Shown here: piece after piece, positions 35,301 through 42,043 of the stretch | Position numbering within the stretch: position 1 is the first letter of the stretch | Layout: each line of letters begins with the position of its first letter | IMG/VR virus record: IMGVR_UViG_3300021376_000108 | Span: 1-46,239 of that record | Length of the DNA: 46,239 bases | Reading direction: 5' to 3' (one strand) | DNA from: a virus | The notes under the pieces: model-generated | The model's database searches: none | What the model saw: only the letters and a program-made list of their open reading frames with translations | Told to the model about the DNA's origin: nothing | Made by a program: the position numbers and the translations under genes

Positions 35301-38097
35301 CATTCAAATACACACCTACTGCTTTGTCACTGAGTGTTGACATATCAAATGTTTTATTCAGTGCAAAATATTTGTTTGAATCATCAAATACCTTGAATTC
35401 AGTTTCTTTGGCACCACTGTATGGGACCATGTCACTGAAGTAAAATGGCATTTTGTTGTTTTTGTTGTTATTCATATCAGTGAGAATTGTGTCCACAAAC
35501 TTTCTCACTGTGCCTGAAAATTCTATATTTTCAGCAGTTTGTAAAAATATTTTTTTAAACTTGTCATATTCTTTCTGAGCAAAAGCAATGGATTTGATCA
35601 CATTGCTCTGTTGATAACACAAATGATAAGAAGCCAAATTTATTGGGCCGCTGTGCTGCACAAATTTTGTGCCATATTGTGATACACTGCCTTGATCTCT
35701 AAGATTGTTGATGCCAGGATTTACACCTGTGAAGTTGTCTAAATTTTCAATTATGCTGTCAAGATGATTTGAAACTTCACCAAACACAAAAGACTTCACA
35801 TCATCATTCATCGGATTATTCTGAAGATTGATGGGAATTTCATAATATCCATTTGCGTTTTTGGTTTGATTTGAAATAGTTTTTAAAACTAATGATTGAC
35901 CTGCAGTGAGATCGTTGTTCAACTGCACAATCATTTTGCCATTTGTGACCACTGTCACATAAGCACTATTGGGCAGTATTTTTCCATCCACAAACACTTT
36001 TAATTTTAAACTGACTTGATCAATAGGAGCATCATATTGGTCCACTTCAAATGTGTTCACTTGTTCAGATCCCAGATATTGTCTAATCACAGGCTGCACA
36101 CTGTTGCTGTGACCTTTTGTCCAACCGTTCACATTATGATAATCTGTTCTACTTGAATATTTTCTTAGATAGCCAACATTAGTTGATTGTGATACGATAG
36201 CATCATCTTTTTGGTAATCAAAAGCGTCTGATAGCAGATTGAAATCAAACACAATATCTCCCACATTGTTAACATTTCTATAACTGAGAGCGAAACCTAA
36301 TTCAGTGTCTTCTCTTCCTGTGCCAACTTTGTAACTGAACAGCTTATTACCTGCAAATGCACTGCTGGCATATGTGTTCAAATCGGAAAATGCTTTGTCG
36401 TTGAAATCAAAAAGATCAAACAACGGAGCAAAATTATCATCAGTTTTCTGCTGTGACAGTTTCCATTTTGACCCATCGTAGTGATACATCTTACCAGCAT
36501 TGTTGTTGCCACTGGCCACCAGCACTGTTTCATTCAACAGAGGCGCAGTGTCAGAGATTTCTACCAGACTTATCTGCCTATTGGATATGTTGTTGTTGGC
36601 AAAATTAATAAAATTCACCTCAAAAATTCTGTTGTTAACCAATATGTCTGTGTCAGCAGTGACCAGCAATCGCATTTTATCCACCAGTTGCACGCCGTCC
36701 ACATTGTAGCCCAGTGAGCCTTCTATTGTGCTGAATACATCAGTGGTGAATGTATCCACCACGTCCACATATTTTTTTGCTTGAGTACCAAAATTAAAAA
36801 GTTTCAAACCTCCTTCAAATTCAATGATAGGTCTTTTAGCACGCATCGACTCATCCACATTAGGATCAACTCCATTGTAGGCTGCTGTGGCTGTGAGCAC
36901 AGATTTATGAAACCACTTGTTGCAGCGGCTCCAAGGATTGTTATCCTTTGCACTTCTGTTGATTACAATATATTTTTTATTGTCTGTTGTAAGATCATCT
37001 ATATCAAAAGGATCTTGATCAAATCCCTCTTCATCGAAAGCTTCTAACGCATCATCTGCCAGTGCATTAGGCACTCTCAGTGTCTGCTCATCTATTAATT
37101 CAATTTTTTCACCCACTCCCTCCACATACCAATAGGTGTTCTTATAACTTTCCGGAGATATTATTCCTGCAAACTGCAGTCTCATACCATTGGATAACGG
37201 AGTTCCGTTGTTCAACACAAAAGTTTTTTTTCCCAGAAGTTCTTTTTCCACATCAAATTCACTGTTATCCTCTATGTTTTGTACCTGAATCAATCCATAG
37301 GCATTGATGTCTTTGGCACTCACATAGTATAGCACGTCTGGAGTGTTTTCATCCACGGTAAATGTCATAGTGCCATTGGTTATGCCTTGTTGACTTACTC
37401 CTGTGTTGTACAAGAAATCATCATCAAGTGTGCGTGCTGTGCGTATGGTAAAAGGCATATTAGGGGTGTCGATTAAAAAATTGTAAGTAATGCCTTTGAA
37501 CAGTTTGATGGTTGGATTTTGTGTGAGCCCATCTGGAGTCAACAGATAAGCATAATTGTCAATATTGTCAGCCAATGTGACTGTGTATGTGGATGATACC
37601 ATCTGTTGATGACCTCTTACCACTATTGGATCAGGTCCCGCAGGCATCCAGTAATATTCTCTAAAATTTACAAACTTGTCCCAGTCTATGTGTGGATCCC
37701 AAGCATAATACTCTTGACTGTTCAACACGCTGTGGTTGTCCACATTGCCACCCAACGCATTCAATTGATTGATGTAGTCCACGTAGTCTTTTAAAAAAAT
37801 ACAGTTGCCGAGATTGTCCTTGCGCACCACCACAGGCTCTAATTGATAGTTTTGTCTATTGGCGTTGATTTCTTCTATATAATTGTCTGAAGGCAAAAAT
37901 GCTTTGGCATTTTTCCTACCATAGTATGCACTTATTTTTTCAACAGCACCTGGATTAATCAGCTGATCTATTGTGCTGTGTAAAAATTTATTATTGGTTG
38001 GTGTACGAAAAAATCTTGGTAATAATTGATTGGATTTTCTTCTGTTTTCTTTGCCACCAGGCACAGTTGCATCTGACTGGTTATTATTGTATGCCAT
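23374..38097 (-). CDS. Giant 4907-residue virion protein in the gp7 position (baseplate/tail)
   Basis: One uninterrupted frame of 14.7 kb, a third of the window, starting in a TAATG overlap with the gp6 stop. T4 gp7 in this place is about 1030 residues. The first 160 residues (for example YYGRKNAKAFLPSDNY and WDPHIDWDKFVNF) resemble the start of large structural proteins in marine T4-like phages. Further along I see: carbohydrate-binding-module-like strands near residues 1430-1465, 1690-1735, 2180-2230 and 2800-2840 (YxxGxxVxYxxxxY type); FG-GAP/propeller-like blades near 2100-2160 and 2870-3080 (DGKYIVVGAP, DDGLFIAVGSP); two GxGYxxxP blocks near 3495-3545 and 3866-3925; and repeated GDGST beta units from about 4160 to 4800. 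It is probably a multi-domain baseplate and host-contact protein. No protease, lysozyme or transmembrane segment was recognised. Confidence 0.8.
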   Translation of the reverse strand: MAYNNNQSDATVPGGKENRRKSNQLLPRFFRTPTNNKFLHSTIDQLINPGAVEKISAYYGRKNAKAFLPSDNYIEEINANRQNYQLEPVVVRKDNLGNCIFLKDYVDYINQLNALGGNVDNHSVLNSQEYYAWDPHIDWDKFVNFREYYWMPAGPDPIVVRGHQQMVSSTYTVTLADNIDNYAYLLTPDGLTQNPTIKLFKGITYNFLIDTPNMPFTIRTARTLDDDFLYNTGVSQQGITNGTMTFTVDENTPDVLYYVSAKDINAYGLIQVQNIEDNSEFDVEKELLGKKTFVLNNGTPLSNGMRLQFAGIISPESYKNTYWYVEGVGEKIELIDEQTLRVPNALADDALEAFDEEGFDQDPFDIDDLTTDNKKYIVINRSAKDNNPWSRCNKWFHKSVLTATAAYNGVDPNVDESMRAKRPIIEFEGGLKLFNFGTQAKKYVDVVDTFTTDVFSTIEGSLGYNVDGVQLVDKMRLLVTADTDILVNNRIFEVNFINFANNNISNRQISLVEISDTAPLLNETVLVASGNNNAGKMYHYDGSKWKLSQQKTDDNFAPLFDLFDFNDKAFSDLNTYASSAFAGNKLFSYKVGTGREDTELGFALSYRNVNNVGDIVFDFNLLSDAFDYQKDDAIVSQSTNVGYLRKYSSRTDYHNVNGWTKGHSNSVQPVIRQYLGSEQVNTFEVDQYDAPIDQVSLKLKVFVDGKILPNSAYVTVVTNGKMIVQLNNDLTAGQSLVLKTISNQTKNANGYYEIPINLQNNPMNDDVKSFVFGEVSNHLDSIIENLDNFTGVNPGINNLRDQGSVSQYGTKFVQHSGPINLASYHLCYQQSNVIKSIAFAQKEYDKFKKIFLQTAENIEFSGTVRKFVDTILTDMNNNKNNKMPFYFSDMVPYSGAKETEFKVFDDSNKYFALNKTFDMSTLSDKAVGVYLNGYQLMHSQDYVFNADGFCVISQPLQVNDIVLIVEYESTNGSYVPPTPTKLGLYPRFKPTLYQDDTFQTPTNVIQGHDGSITVAYDDYRDDLLLELEKRIYNNIKISYDTDLRNIYDFIPSENRFTGVSIDAINKSITNDFIKWNNTVGNLDYSDHYFFDLALPFTYNHSLMQSYQENRIQGFWRSVYKYAYDTDRPHTHPWEILGYSEKPNWWDTVYGPAPYTRDNLILWEDIRDGIIREPDKKIIYLTKFARPSIMNHIPVDAEGKLLSPVESGYAQSVVAINANKNFIFGDHSPVESTWRRSSDFPFALLKAQILNRPAKTLGLFFDASRTRRDISNHIVYTESKKRLKLRDLVCPNTADATDIVYTSGLINYITNYISTAVSSNYAEYKDNLQNLTQQLGFKVKGFTTKEKFKLILDSRSPTSEGDVFIPEENYEIFLNSSTPFDLATYSAVLIEKISKGYVVKGYDLANAKFKYFPVVRLSDDPARTVGGITVSYVNWSPKKLYSEGTYVRYNNVYYTVNKNHQSGPRFEDKNFTAIAKLPVVGGSSAVFHRNFSKKVQELPYGTVLYSNQEVVDFLLGYGKYLESIGFIFNNFDKKIVSVQTWSLSAQEFLFWTTQSWATGAVITLSPGAEQLQCKKNFSVADNLFDNPYDSFVLSANGTRIPRQRLNVVRENNLITISTNNTNEGIYYVKIPFIHKEHIVLIDNVTVFNDVIYDFAPGYRQERIKVSGYVISDWDGSFSVPGFLYNEVYIKEWQAYKDYAVADVVKFKTFYYSAKAKVVGSENFDFAKWVRLDEKPSSNLTANWDYKANQFADFYDLDTDNFDTEQQKFGQHLIGYQKRSYLRNIINDDVAQYKFYQGFLKDKGTKNALDKLFNTLSNTGKDSLDFYEEWAIRTGSYGASEGYREVEYKLEEKKFKQESQPIWLTDVIENNEIDLIYRINSDQTYLKYDNYDHKPFLTNAIRKQVIKTAGHVDPADVQHIVKTFNDILNIDTQKLKFDQYVWVGFYLQSWQVYKHVLTNYKVLSVTESNNLVNVNIKGTADVSAGEIISVTLPKEQDDAKRIKLYKVKSVEPGKIICEKNGQTTITQDENDSTDTGYVGEFISAKLNDLFSINSSASEYKKFADGDLFWIDNDNTNDWIVLKNKKVWKSHQHIVNHNENSVDSYGSAIAVNSENNLLAVADKNLGIYVYARATDKDEFILRQVISPPTNLWTGNGDFGASLDISADGKYIVVGAPTASNVKSYYKGAYITSEAYDIGDIVQHDGQLWKVQSPVLGENPSVDFTTFDAAAFWSEAEYNDDNNSYPEIKQMVTGNYTFAHVSVNHILIRAGIEQYTGSAVGDTLVLEWNSQSTEHPVSNTPFNGAATGVDIAFIEAPHTIQAKIDDIINIALTISTAVVGDTIRTNEAEGEVAYIFTQGTQTIIYLTNVNGSLLDSGQIKLGDVPLGDYTRVFDEDFDSLGGWWLIDVPSPGTLSGLKDIKKTLVIRDIIKAGDPRTAFLYFNSLDTKTQQAALPAPVGGPATPASQLSILSYNKSFDIGSPGFVDPAYDASSGPQLDSRFLLRAPKALSDALPTVTYDEVGIWFNTIKTGTPLNVYEPLDLDLPFDKLNGVKEIVDKWNGFIRVEAQPDGLGIFYLPVIGDTVQDSGTGNQAEVAYVKTVGFNTLQIYIKNKTGVFTLGSDFGTSANLIRIGTPNRNIGPIERSELEDAVVGQLLVFDTPSDLNPDVLTEYMHSDDYEYFLYQDITQDGVSIPASVPSNSNRDYVKTFNIPVGLGYTSSYTSQGAFAVYERQLNGNYDLDEAYITPDVDDDTNLGTKILLKQKNNDYNLFVSTAVPDQSGRIHFVKKNTNKDWHLGVDPKYTGPHDVTKSYQIGDLVIYSNQVYSSLTNQGPSAFNSTFWLLQSEGIDFLGYVPNDSGIQLEGDSTIPMLNLENFGTSFDTNTAATVLCVAVQYFDEDDSSSPGENKAIVYRLIDGRYQYSQTLLSPDSDNSGTFANVVAVSDDGLFIAVGSPQSDVEIIDSGTVYIYKQTNGVFSVYQTLTSPQPKMSENFGNNLDFDGDTLVISSKLGDTELTFTLDDGTTFFDGNATTFNQIISVTGSIYVYERINNVMVYADEFALDDSTLENFGESVKIVNNHVYSAAPDYETALNTKGKIYDVRKDRGVRTWVDHKTPSPQVDINRIKEIYLYNCRSNQLITKLDYIDPVQGKIAGIADQEIYYKTPFDPAVYTNGDNSVTVDTLNSWNHVQVGRLWWDLSTIKFYEAYQNNIIFKNNYWNKIFPGSSVDVYEWVGSRYLPAQWSSLQGTKEGSALNISGVPKYGNNVYVQKQVYDFVAETFSNRYYYWVKNKKEVPNTQGRKIGALEVAQLIEDPKKQKYRFVALLTDNQFTLHNANALLSDADVAVNFQIRTIDNEQLNSHNQYHLISEGIAYSKPKKEIEAVWFNSLIGYDEKDRPVPDIEISKKYRYGTLRKPRQSWFVNRVEALKQVIERVNNVLIKNLITDTYDITALSASENTPSTVTRLYDLQKDTLADLAFVGTAKVEQAVLRPVIQNARIISVTILNPGRGYKVVPSFNIVDSTGSGADITATINLAGQIDSVTVNRTGRNYSTATQIQVRKFSVLIKNDPEAGGRWSIHSFNQSSKIWERIRVQKYDTKAFWNYSDWYADGFNQFTKIDFSVNNAYELQLIQDDVGDVVKVQNVGTGGWLLLCKKDNKPNVDYTVNYRTVGRQKGTIQFKSNLYDFNRSNVGYNSTAFDIFLYDAVPANETRIILETLRDKIFIKDLEVEYNKLFFSSMRYVLSEQQFVDWFFKSSFVRSQHNVGELQQKPVYKNDNLISYKSYIDEAKPFKTKIREYVSAYEAVEDADTLNTDFDLPATYNAATRRIEVSTGKLTVSASGVPQLLNPNLVDTYPNKHWLDNVGFKITKVSIQNAGSGYLGIPVVTLTGGGGTGATAVAAITNGRVSSITVTNPGTGYLSAPTVYIQGPLLASGVTAKAYAVLGDSVIKSTHIRVKFDRTTGSLFITNLARTENFIGSGSQLKFTLKWPINLRSNKIKVIVDQRTSLSSEYEYNNENNTEKSYLRQKGFVQFIIPPKSGSAIQIQYEIDSSVLHTQDRVNLLYKPTDGMPGTDLGQLIDGIDYGGVEVRSLDFGGGTGWDADPYFTTTWDTYDTTFEDEVFRLDGSTNHFYLDQPLAAGVHYNIYKNGVRIDDPNYGTPSPVTNPNALMKTIIGDGSTAEVHIDEQLIPTVANDLIVIRKSTSDGSFLPDPDAYDTLLSGGDLAYSTAQGVLSQEIIVDGDGFVTPTTSKGPEELVPGQVLDTVDIQVYDRSGETGSMIASYNYKGDDSTSIFAVDSLPQSQEGVFVKINNVIQDYSAYTLNYANKTLVLNTAPAMNSKVNIITMSINGERIVDVDQFTGDGSTFIFVTRAKYVNALNSFVKVNGQDQQYVIDETDSSYQFQGMALIRFGVAPAIGSVITYVIYASVAKSFSEVTHDDFTGDGSTTVYTLSQSPFNHQPLTHQVVVKVANSVLNAGYNERFDVTAARDYFLNTWQLAPSSILNTSVKAFLNNVELLSPTQFRWNSANSSVTLETGIGTTGDQLKVYVVDDGDYIVNNNTITFDTAPALGASIRIWQFSNHDVLGSERINYDVVARDSLIVNTENYFEYQNLTNGIIRLREPAIDAQYAWVSINGVTLSPSVDYKISNNQNFIKINTTIQANDVIDVIHFTAPKYVGKFGFRQFKDMLNRVSYLRMGNDQKYFLSQTLHYYSQEIFLNSTQGLYEPNTALGRPGVLFINGERIEYFRLYSNRVGQLRRGTLGTGISTVHEIGTEVFDQSAFQVAPYRDETVSEVFVSDGSTENLTLSWIPLSANEFEVFVSGRRLRKNAISSYNPTLGMDSNEGDQTLPAEFTVSGSSTTLALAVAPAAGTKIIVVRRLGKLWNGSAATLGDTPLSQTENDIARFLRAKQVSLP

Positions 38098-41000
38098 TAA
38101 TAACTCCCAGTGTTTGAACTGCTGGTATTAGCACTGCTGAGAATTCCTGCACTAGAGCTGCTGGTGGCAGTGATCACTGTGCCACTGGCACGCAGTTTAG
38201 AAGCTGTGACAGCATCTATTATTTGAATGTTCATCACTTCAGCGCCACTGATAAAAATTTCTTCACTTTCTGATTTGATCTCATACAGACTACCAAAACT
38301 TTGTTCTGTTTGGTCTGGCACAATTAAGAAAGTCACTATGTCAGGAGCCAGCACGTTCATAACATATGCGCTGAGCTCGGAAAAATAAAATGTTTCTCCA
38401 AAATCCCAATTTTCCAATGCAAAAAATTGATTGATTGCATCCACAACTCTCACTTTGATGTCATCATCATTCACCACTTGGTTTGGATTTTTAACCACTT
38501 TGAATGTTGCTTGAAATTTTTTATCTGCTTGAGGACCAAACAACACTTTGTATTTCACTGGATGATACACTAGTTCATCACTGATACTTTTTACCTGTGC
38601 TATGTCAGCGCCAAAGTTTTGAAACAATGCATCACTGCTGGGTGGTTTAGGTTGTTCTTCTACTGCGCCTGACAACCATAATCTAAATTCTGTGTCATAT
38701 GCACGAGTCAGCATGAAAATATCTATAAAATTGCTTGAACTAGGATCTATTCTAGTTTCGCTGTCTGCACTGTGCACATACTGAAACTTTAACTCGGATC
38801 TCCCCACATGCGCTTTGTAGTCTATAGTGCTGGTCAATGTGGATTCTGAAACATCCAACAGGAAGAATGCATCAGTGTTGCTGTTATAGAAAACAGTGTC
38901 AACTTCGTATGACGTGTATGATCCAATCTGATTACTGTTGGTTATAATAATGATTTGTTCATCATTCTGATCTACATACACATAATCTTCAACTCCTAAG
39001 GATGATGTTTGTTTTTTTTGAAAGATATAACTGGTCTCCAGTGCTATTAATTCAAAGGACAGTGGATTGTCCATTATGCCGTCATCATCTGAATCAAAAA
39101 AAGATATGACTATTTTTTTACTGTCCACATAACCTTGTGCATCTCTGTACTCTTCAATAATTTGCCAATCCACATTGTTCAGCATGGCAGAGGTTCCTCC
39201 TGGCACAGTGTTTATGCTGAGCACACTAATTTTATCTTTGACTATTCTTCCAGAAGTGGCGTTGTAGTTTTTGTCACTGCTATCATAGTAAAAACGTATT
39301 TCTTTGTCACTCTCAAACACATATCTAGTGGTTCTGTATGTGACTGTGTAGGTTTCTTCATCTGTAGTGAATAAAATTAACCAACTGGCATCCAGCTGTT
39401 GATTGCTGATGTCACCTGTTTTACCTTGACTAAAATTACCATAAACATTTAAATTGTTCTCATCTATCACAGACCATTCTCTATCATTCACATCATATCT
39501 CAATCCAAATGAATTGTCAGCAAAAATTTGATCCACCATCTGCAATTTTACATCACTGGGCAATGATTTTACAAATTTTGGAATAATGGAATCCAGGACA
39601 GCTCCTGATGGAATGAAATCATTAAGATAAATGGGACCTGAAAGATCAGTTTGTATCTGTGTGCCATTGTCTATCACCTTGGTCACAGTGGCCCAACGAA
39701 AACTGCTTTCTCCCAATTGACTGGCTGTGCCGTTGGCCAGCGTGCCTGCTGCTGTGAAATACTTGCCGCTTGGGGCAACAAATTTTAAAATACTGCCAAC
39801 CTGTAGGTATTTCAGCACACTTTGAGTGTAGGTACCCACTGTTAATTTATTTGCGTCATCATCAATCACACATCCGGTGCTTAGATTTGTGGAATCAGTG
39901 GCTAAGCTCCAATTCACATCTATGTCTGTGACCACTTGTCTTGCAGGAAAATTTGCTAGATAGAAATTGAAAAGAGTTTTATCACTCAGTATAGGTTCAA
40001 TTTTGTTGTTGATGATGCCTGAAATCTCTGTGCGAGTGTCGTAGGTAAAATTGAAACCTTGATTGATATTTTCTCTATATATTACTCCATCATTTCCAAA
40101 CAAGTTTGTGCTGGAATATTTGCCTGTGGCATCTATTAAATCATAATATCTGCTGATCCCGCTGCTGACTCTGTTTACAGATTTAATTTTAATTATTTCT
40201 TGGTTGACGGACATAGGACCAACATTGTAATCTTCCGCGGTGATCAATCTATTTTGAGTGTAAAAGGTTGTGGGAGCATTGACTCTTATAGATGCACTAG
40301 ACTCACTGTTTGTGGCATTGTCCACAATGATAGGCAGTGTGAGACTGATTGTTAATGTTTCAACTCTATTCAACGCACTGAGATATGGCACATCTATTTC
40401 CACATTGCCAAGGTCAGCAGGACTAATTTTGATTTGTCTATTGTCACTGGTTCTGTAATATATTCTAAATGCTCCTTTGGGAAGATTTCCAAAAGTTCCA
40501 TCAGCAAATTGCAGATTAATTCTGTCATCAATTCTGGTTATTACACTGTAGATATTTCTAATGTTTTTACTGCTGCTGTTGTATATCACATTGTTGCCGG
40601 CGGTGGCATCTATTTTGTTCCACAATGCGGTTTCATTTCCGTTAGAGTCTAACTGATACAACCAAACATCTGTTTGATTCACATTCACTGCATCTATACT
40701 CACCACCTGATTAGGTTGAGATAGGTCCACCACAAAATCACCTTGATTCAAAGTGCCCTGTCTAAAATGTAAAAAATATCCGTTGTTTGTGCTGCCAAAA
40801 CCTCTACCGTCATCCTTGGATATTAGATGCAGACGGTTGCCAGGTTTTGGAGTAAGTTCTTGTATGGAACCATCCTCAAGGTCAGCACTGACCACTTCAA
40901 ATCTTGTATTTCTACCACTGACACTTTTGTTGAATGAAAATGTTGGCACAGTTGAAATCACACTATTGAGAGCGTACAATTCTGTCAATATGTTACCAAC

Positions 41001-41534
41001 TGTGTCAGTTTTGTTGGGACTGCCTATCTTACTTGTACTAGGCAACGCAGCGTTGATAATTTTTGTGAATTGCTCCAGCCAATCCTCATTGCTGGGATCA
41101 TTCCATATCACAGACTGATTTGCCAAATTGACATTATTGCTGTCTATGACATCTTCAGTGGTGGTCACAGATTCTACTTTCAACAATCCGTTAGCACATT
41201 GATTTCTTTTGGCATTATAACTGATTAATCTTGCCAGTCTCAACACTGATTCTCTTCTTTCAGCTAGATCAATAAAATTTTCTCTAGCGTTGAGATCAAT
41301 TCTGAACGCAAGATTTTGTCCCAAAAAAGCAATGAGATCTATCAGTGCTAGATATTCACTGCTGTCTAGATAGTCATTGAAATCTTCCGGATAATTTTGA
41401 CGTAGATATTGTATCATAGTGCGTCGCAGTGTGTCAAAGTCGTAACTTTTGAATTCAGCGTTGCGGAAACTCTGATAGATTTTGCGCCAATCTTCGGCCA
41501 ATAACAATCTGTTTATTCTATCTGTGGATGACAT
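38097..41534 (-). CDS. 6: Baseplate wedge protein gp6 (enlarged)
   Basis: A 1145-residue protein. The N-terminus (MSSTDRINRLLLAEDWRKIY) and the helical block YLALIDLIAFLGQNLAFRID followed by NARENFIDLAERRESVLRLA are typical of T4-like gp6, and the middle resembles the baseplate-J fold (QFADGTFGNLPKGAF). gp6 dimers form the ring of the baseplate wedges in the virion tail. T4 gp6 has 660 residues, so this protein is much longer, mainly in the C-terminal half, and ends in a Ser-rich tail. The position between gp25 and the giant gene supports the name. The start codon lies in the 3' arm of a 13-base inverted repeat. Confidence 0.85.
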   Translation of the reverse strand: MSSTDRINRLLLAEDWRKIYQSFRNAEFKSYDFDTLRRTMIQYLRQNYPEDFNDYLDSSEYLALIDLIAFLGQNLAFRIDLNARENFIDLAERRESVLRLARLISYNAKRNQCANGLLKVESVTTTEDVIDSNNVNLANQSVIWNDPSNEDWLEQFTKIINAALPSTSKIGSPNKTDTVGNILTELYALNSVISTVPTFSFNKSVSGRNTRFEVVSADLEDGSIQELTPKPGNRLHLISKDDGRGFGSTNNGYFLHFRQGTLNQGDFVVDLSQPNQVVSIDAVNVNQTDVWLYQLDSNGNETALWNKIDATAGNNVIYNSSSKNIRNIYSVITRIDDRINLQFADGTFGNLPKGAFRIYYRTSDNRQIKISPADLGNVEIDVPYLSALNRVETLTISLTLPIIVDNATNSESSASIRVNAPTTFYTQNRLITAEDYNVGPMSVNQEIIKIKSVNRVSSGISRYYDLIDATGKYSSTNLFGNDGVIYRENINQGFNFTYDTRTEISGIINNKIEPILSDKTLFNFYLANFPARQVVTDIDVNWSLATDSTNLSTGCVIDDDANKLTVGTYTQSVLKYLQVGSILKFVAPSGKYFTAAGTLANGTASQLGESSFRWATVTKVIDNGTQIQTDLSGPIYLNDFIPSGAVLDSIIPKFVKSLPSDVKLQMVDQIFADNSFGLRYDVNDREWSVIDENNLNVYGNFSQGKTGDISNQQLDASWLILFTTDEETYTVTYRTTRYVFESDKEIRFYYDSSDKNYNATSGRIVKDKISVLSINTVPGGTSAMLNNVDWQIIEEYRDAQGYVDSKKIVISFFDSDDDGIMDNPLSFELIALETSYIFQKKQTSSLGVEDYVYVDQNDEQIIIITNSNQIGSYTSYEVDTVFYNSNTDAFFLLDVSESTLTSTIDYKAHVGRSELKFQYVHSADSETRIDPSSSNFIDIFMLTRAYDTEFRLWLSGAVEEQPKPPSSDALFQNFGADIAQVKSISDELVYHPVKYKVLFGPQADKKFQATFKVVKNPNQVVNDDDIKVRVVDAINQFFALENWDFGETFYFSELSAYVMNVLAPDIVTFLIVPDQTEQSFGSLYEIKSESEEIFISGAEVMNIQIIDAVTASKLRASGTVITATSSSSAGILSSANTSSSNTGSY

Positions 41535-41577
41535 ACTTTATTATATAAAACTATTTATTAAATGTAATAAAGTATGT
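41531..41577 (-). promoter_or_regulatory. 13-base inverted repeat covering the gp6 start codon
   Basis: ACATACTTTATTA (41531-41543) and TAATAAAGTATGT (41565-41577) are perfect reverse complements, separated by 21 bases. On the minus-strand RNA the gp6 AUG is inside the 3' arm, so a transcript reading through from gp25 can fold and hide the start. No T-run follows, so a terminator is unlikely. The loop contains a late-promoter-like octamer, and an RNA started there would lack the 5' arm. Confidence 0.65.
41552..41559 (-). promoter_or_regulatory. Late-promoter-like octamer AATAAATA inside the gp6 hairpin loop
   Basis: AATAAATA ends 17 bases before the gp6 ATG. T4-type late promoters start RNA a few bases after this element, which would place the RNA start near 41545 with a leader of about 10 bases, after the 5' arm of the inverted repeat. 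Confidence 0.5.
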
Positions 41578-41585
41578 AGTTAATT

Positions 41586-42032
41586 CTAGCTGATTAGCCC
41601 ATTGGCTTGATCAAAATCCAGACGCATTTTTTCGCTGATATTGTAGGGCAGATACGTGAGGTTACATTCAATCTGCAAGCCACTTTCATACTGGGTCACA
41701 GTGACATCAGATGCCTGTGTGCGTGGATCATAATTCACTATGCCGGTCACATTTTCAATTATTGCTTGTTTCAAGTCCTCTGTGAGAGGTTCAAACAGTG
41801 AATCCCAAATAATTGTGCCAAACTCTGGGTTGAGTAGCTTTTCACCTTTGCGTATGTGAAAATGATTGATGAGATCCTGTTTGATTAAAGCAATGTCATA
41901 CAGCACAAAGTTGGTCAAATCAGGGTTCACTGTGCTGACGCCTCTGTAGGCTCTACTAGTGATCGGAGGCAGCACAGATTTTTTAGATTTAACCTGTATA
42001 TCCTTGTACAATTTTTTTTCTTGAGTGCTCAT
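41586..42032 (-). CDS. 25: Baseplate wedge protein gp25
   Basis: A 148-residue protein, close to T4 gp25 (132 residues). It carries the gp25/lysozyme-like fold signature HIRKGEKLLNPEFGTIIWDS and the family's Glu-Pro segment (LFEPLTEDLKQAI), ending with a beta-strand pair (LQIECNLTYLP). gp25 joins the gp6 ring with the sheath initiator end of the tail tube. The first 40 residues are a basic, Lys/Ser-rich extension. It lies between the gp5-like and gp6 genes, as in marine T4-like phages. Confidence 0.92.
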   Translation of the reverse strand: MSTQEKKLYKDIQVKSKKSVLPPITSRAYRGVSTVNPDLTNFVLYDIALIKQDLINHFHIRKGEKLLNPEFGTIIWDSLFEPLTEDLKQAIIENVTGIVNYDPRTQASDVTVTQYESGLQIECNLTYLPYNISEKMRLDFDQANGLIS

Positions 42033-42043
42033 AAAATTATTTA

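Noticed and set aside
23500-38000. Many plus-strand open frames opposite the giant gene
   Set aside because: They are short, lack motifs and ribosome sites, and lie opposite one long continuous coding frame with clear protein-like sequence.
41531-41577. The inverted repeat as a transcription terminator
   Set aside because: It has no T-run after the 3' arm, is AT-rich, and that arm contains the gp6 start codon.
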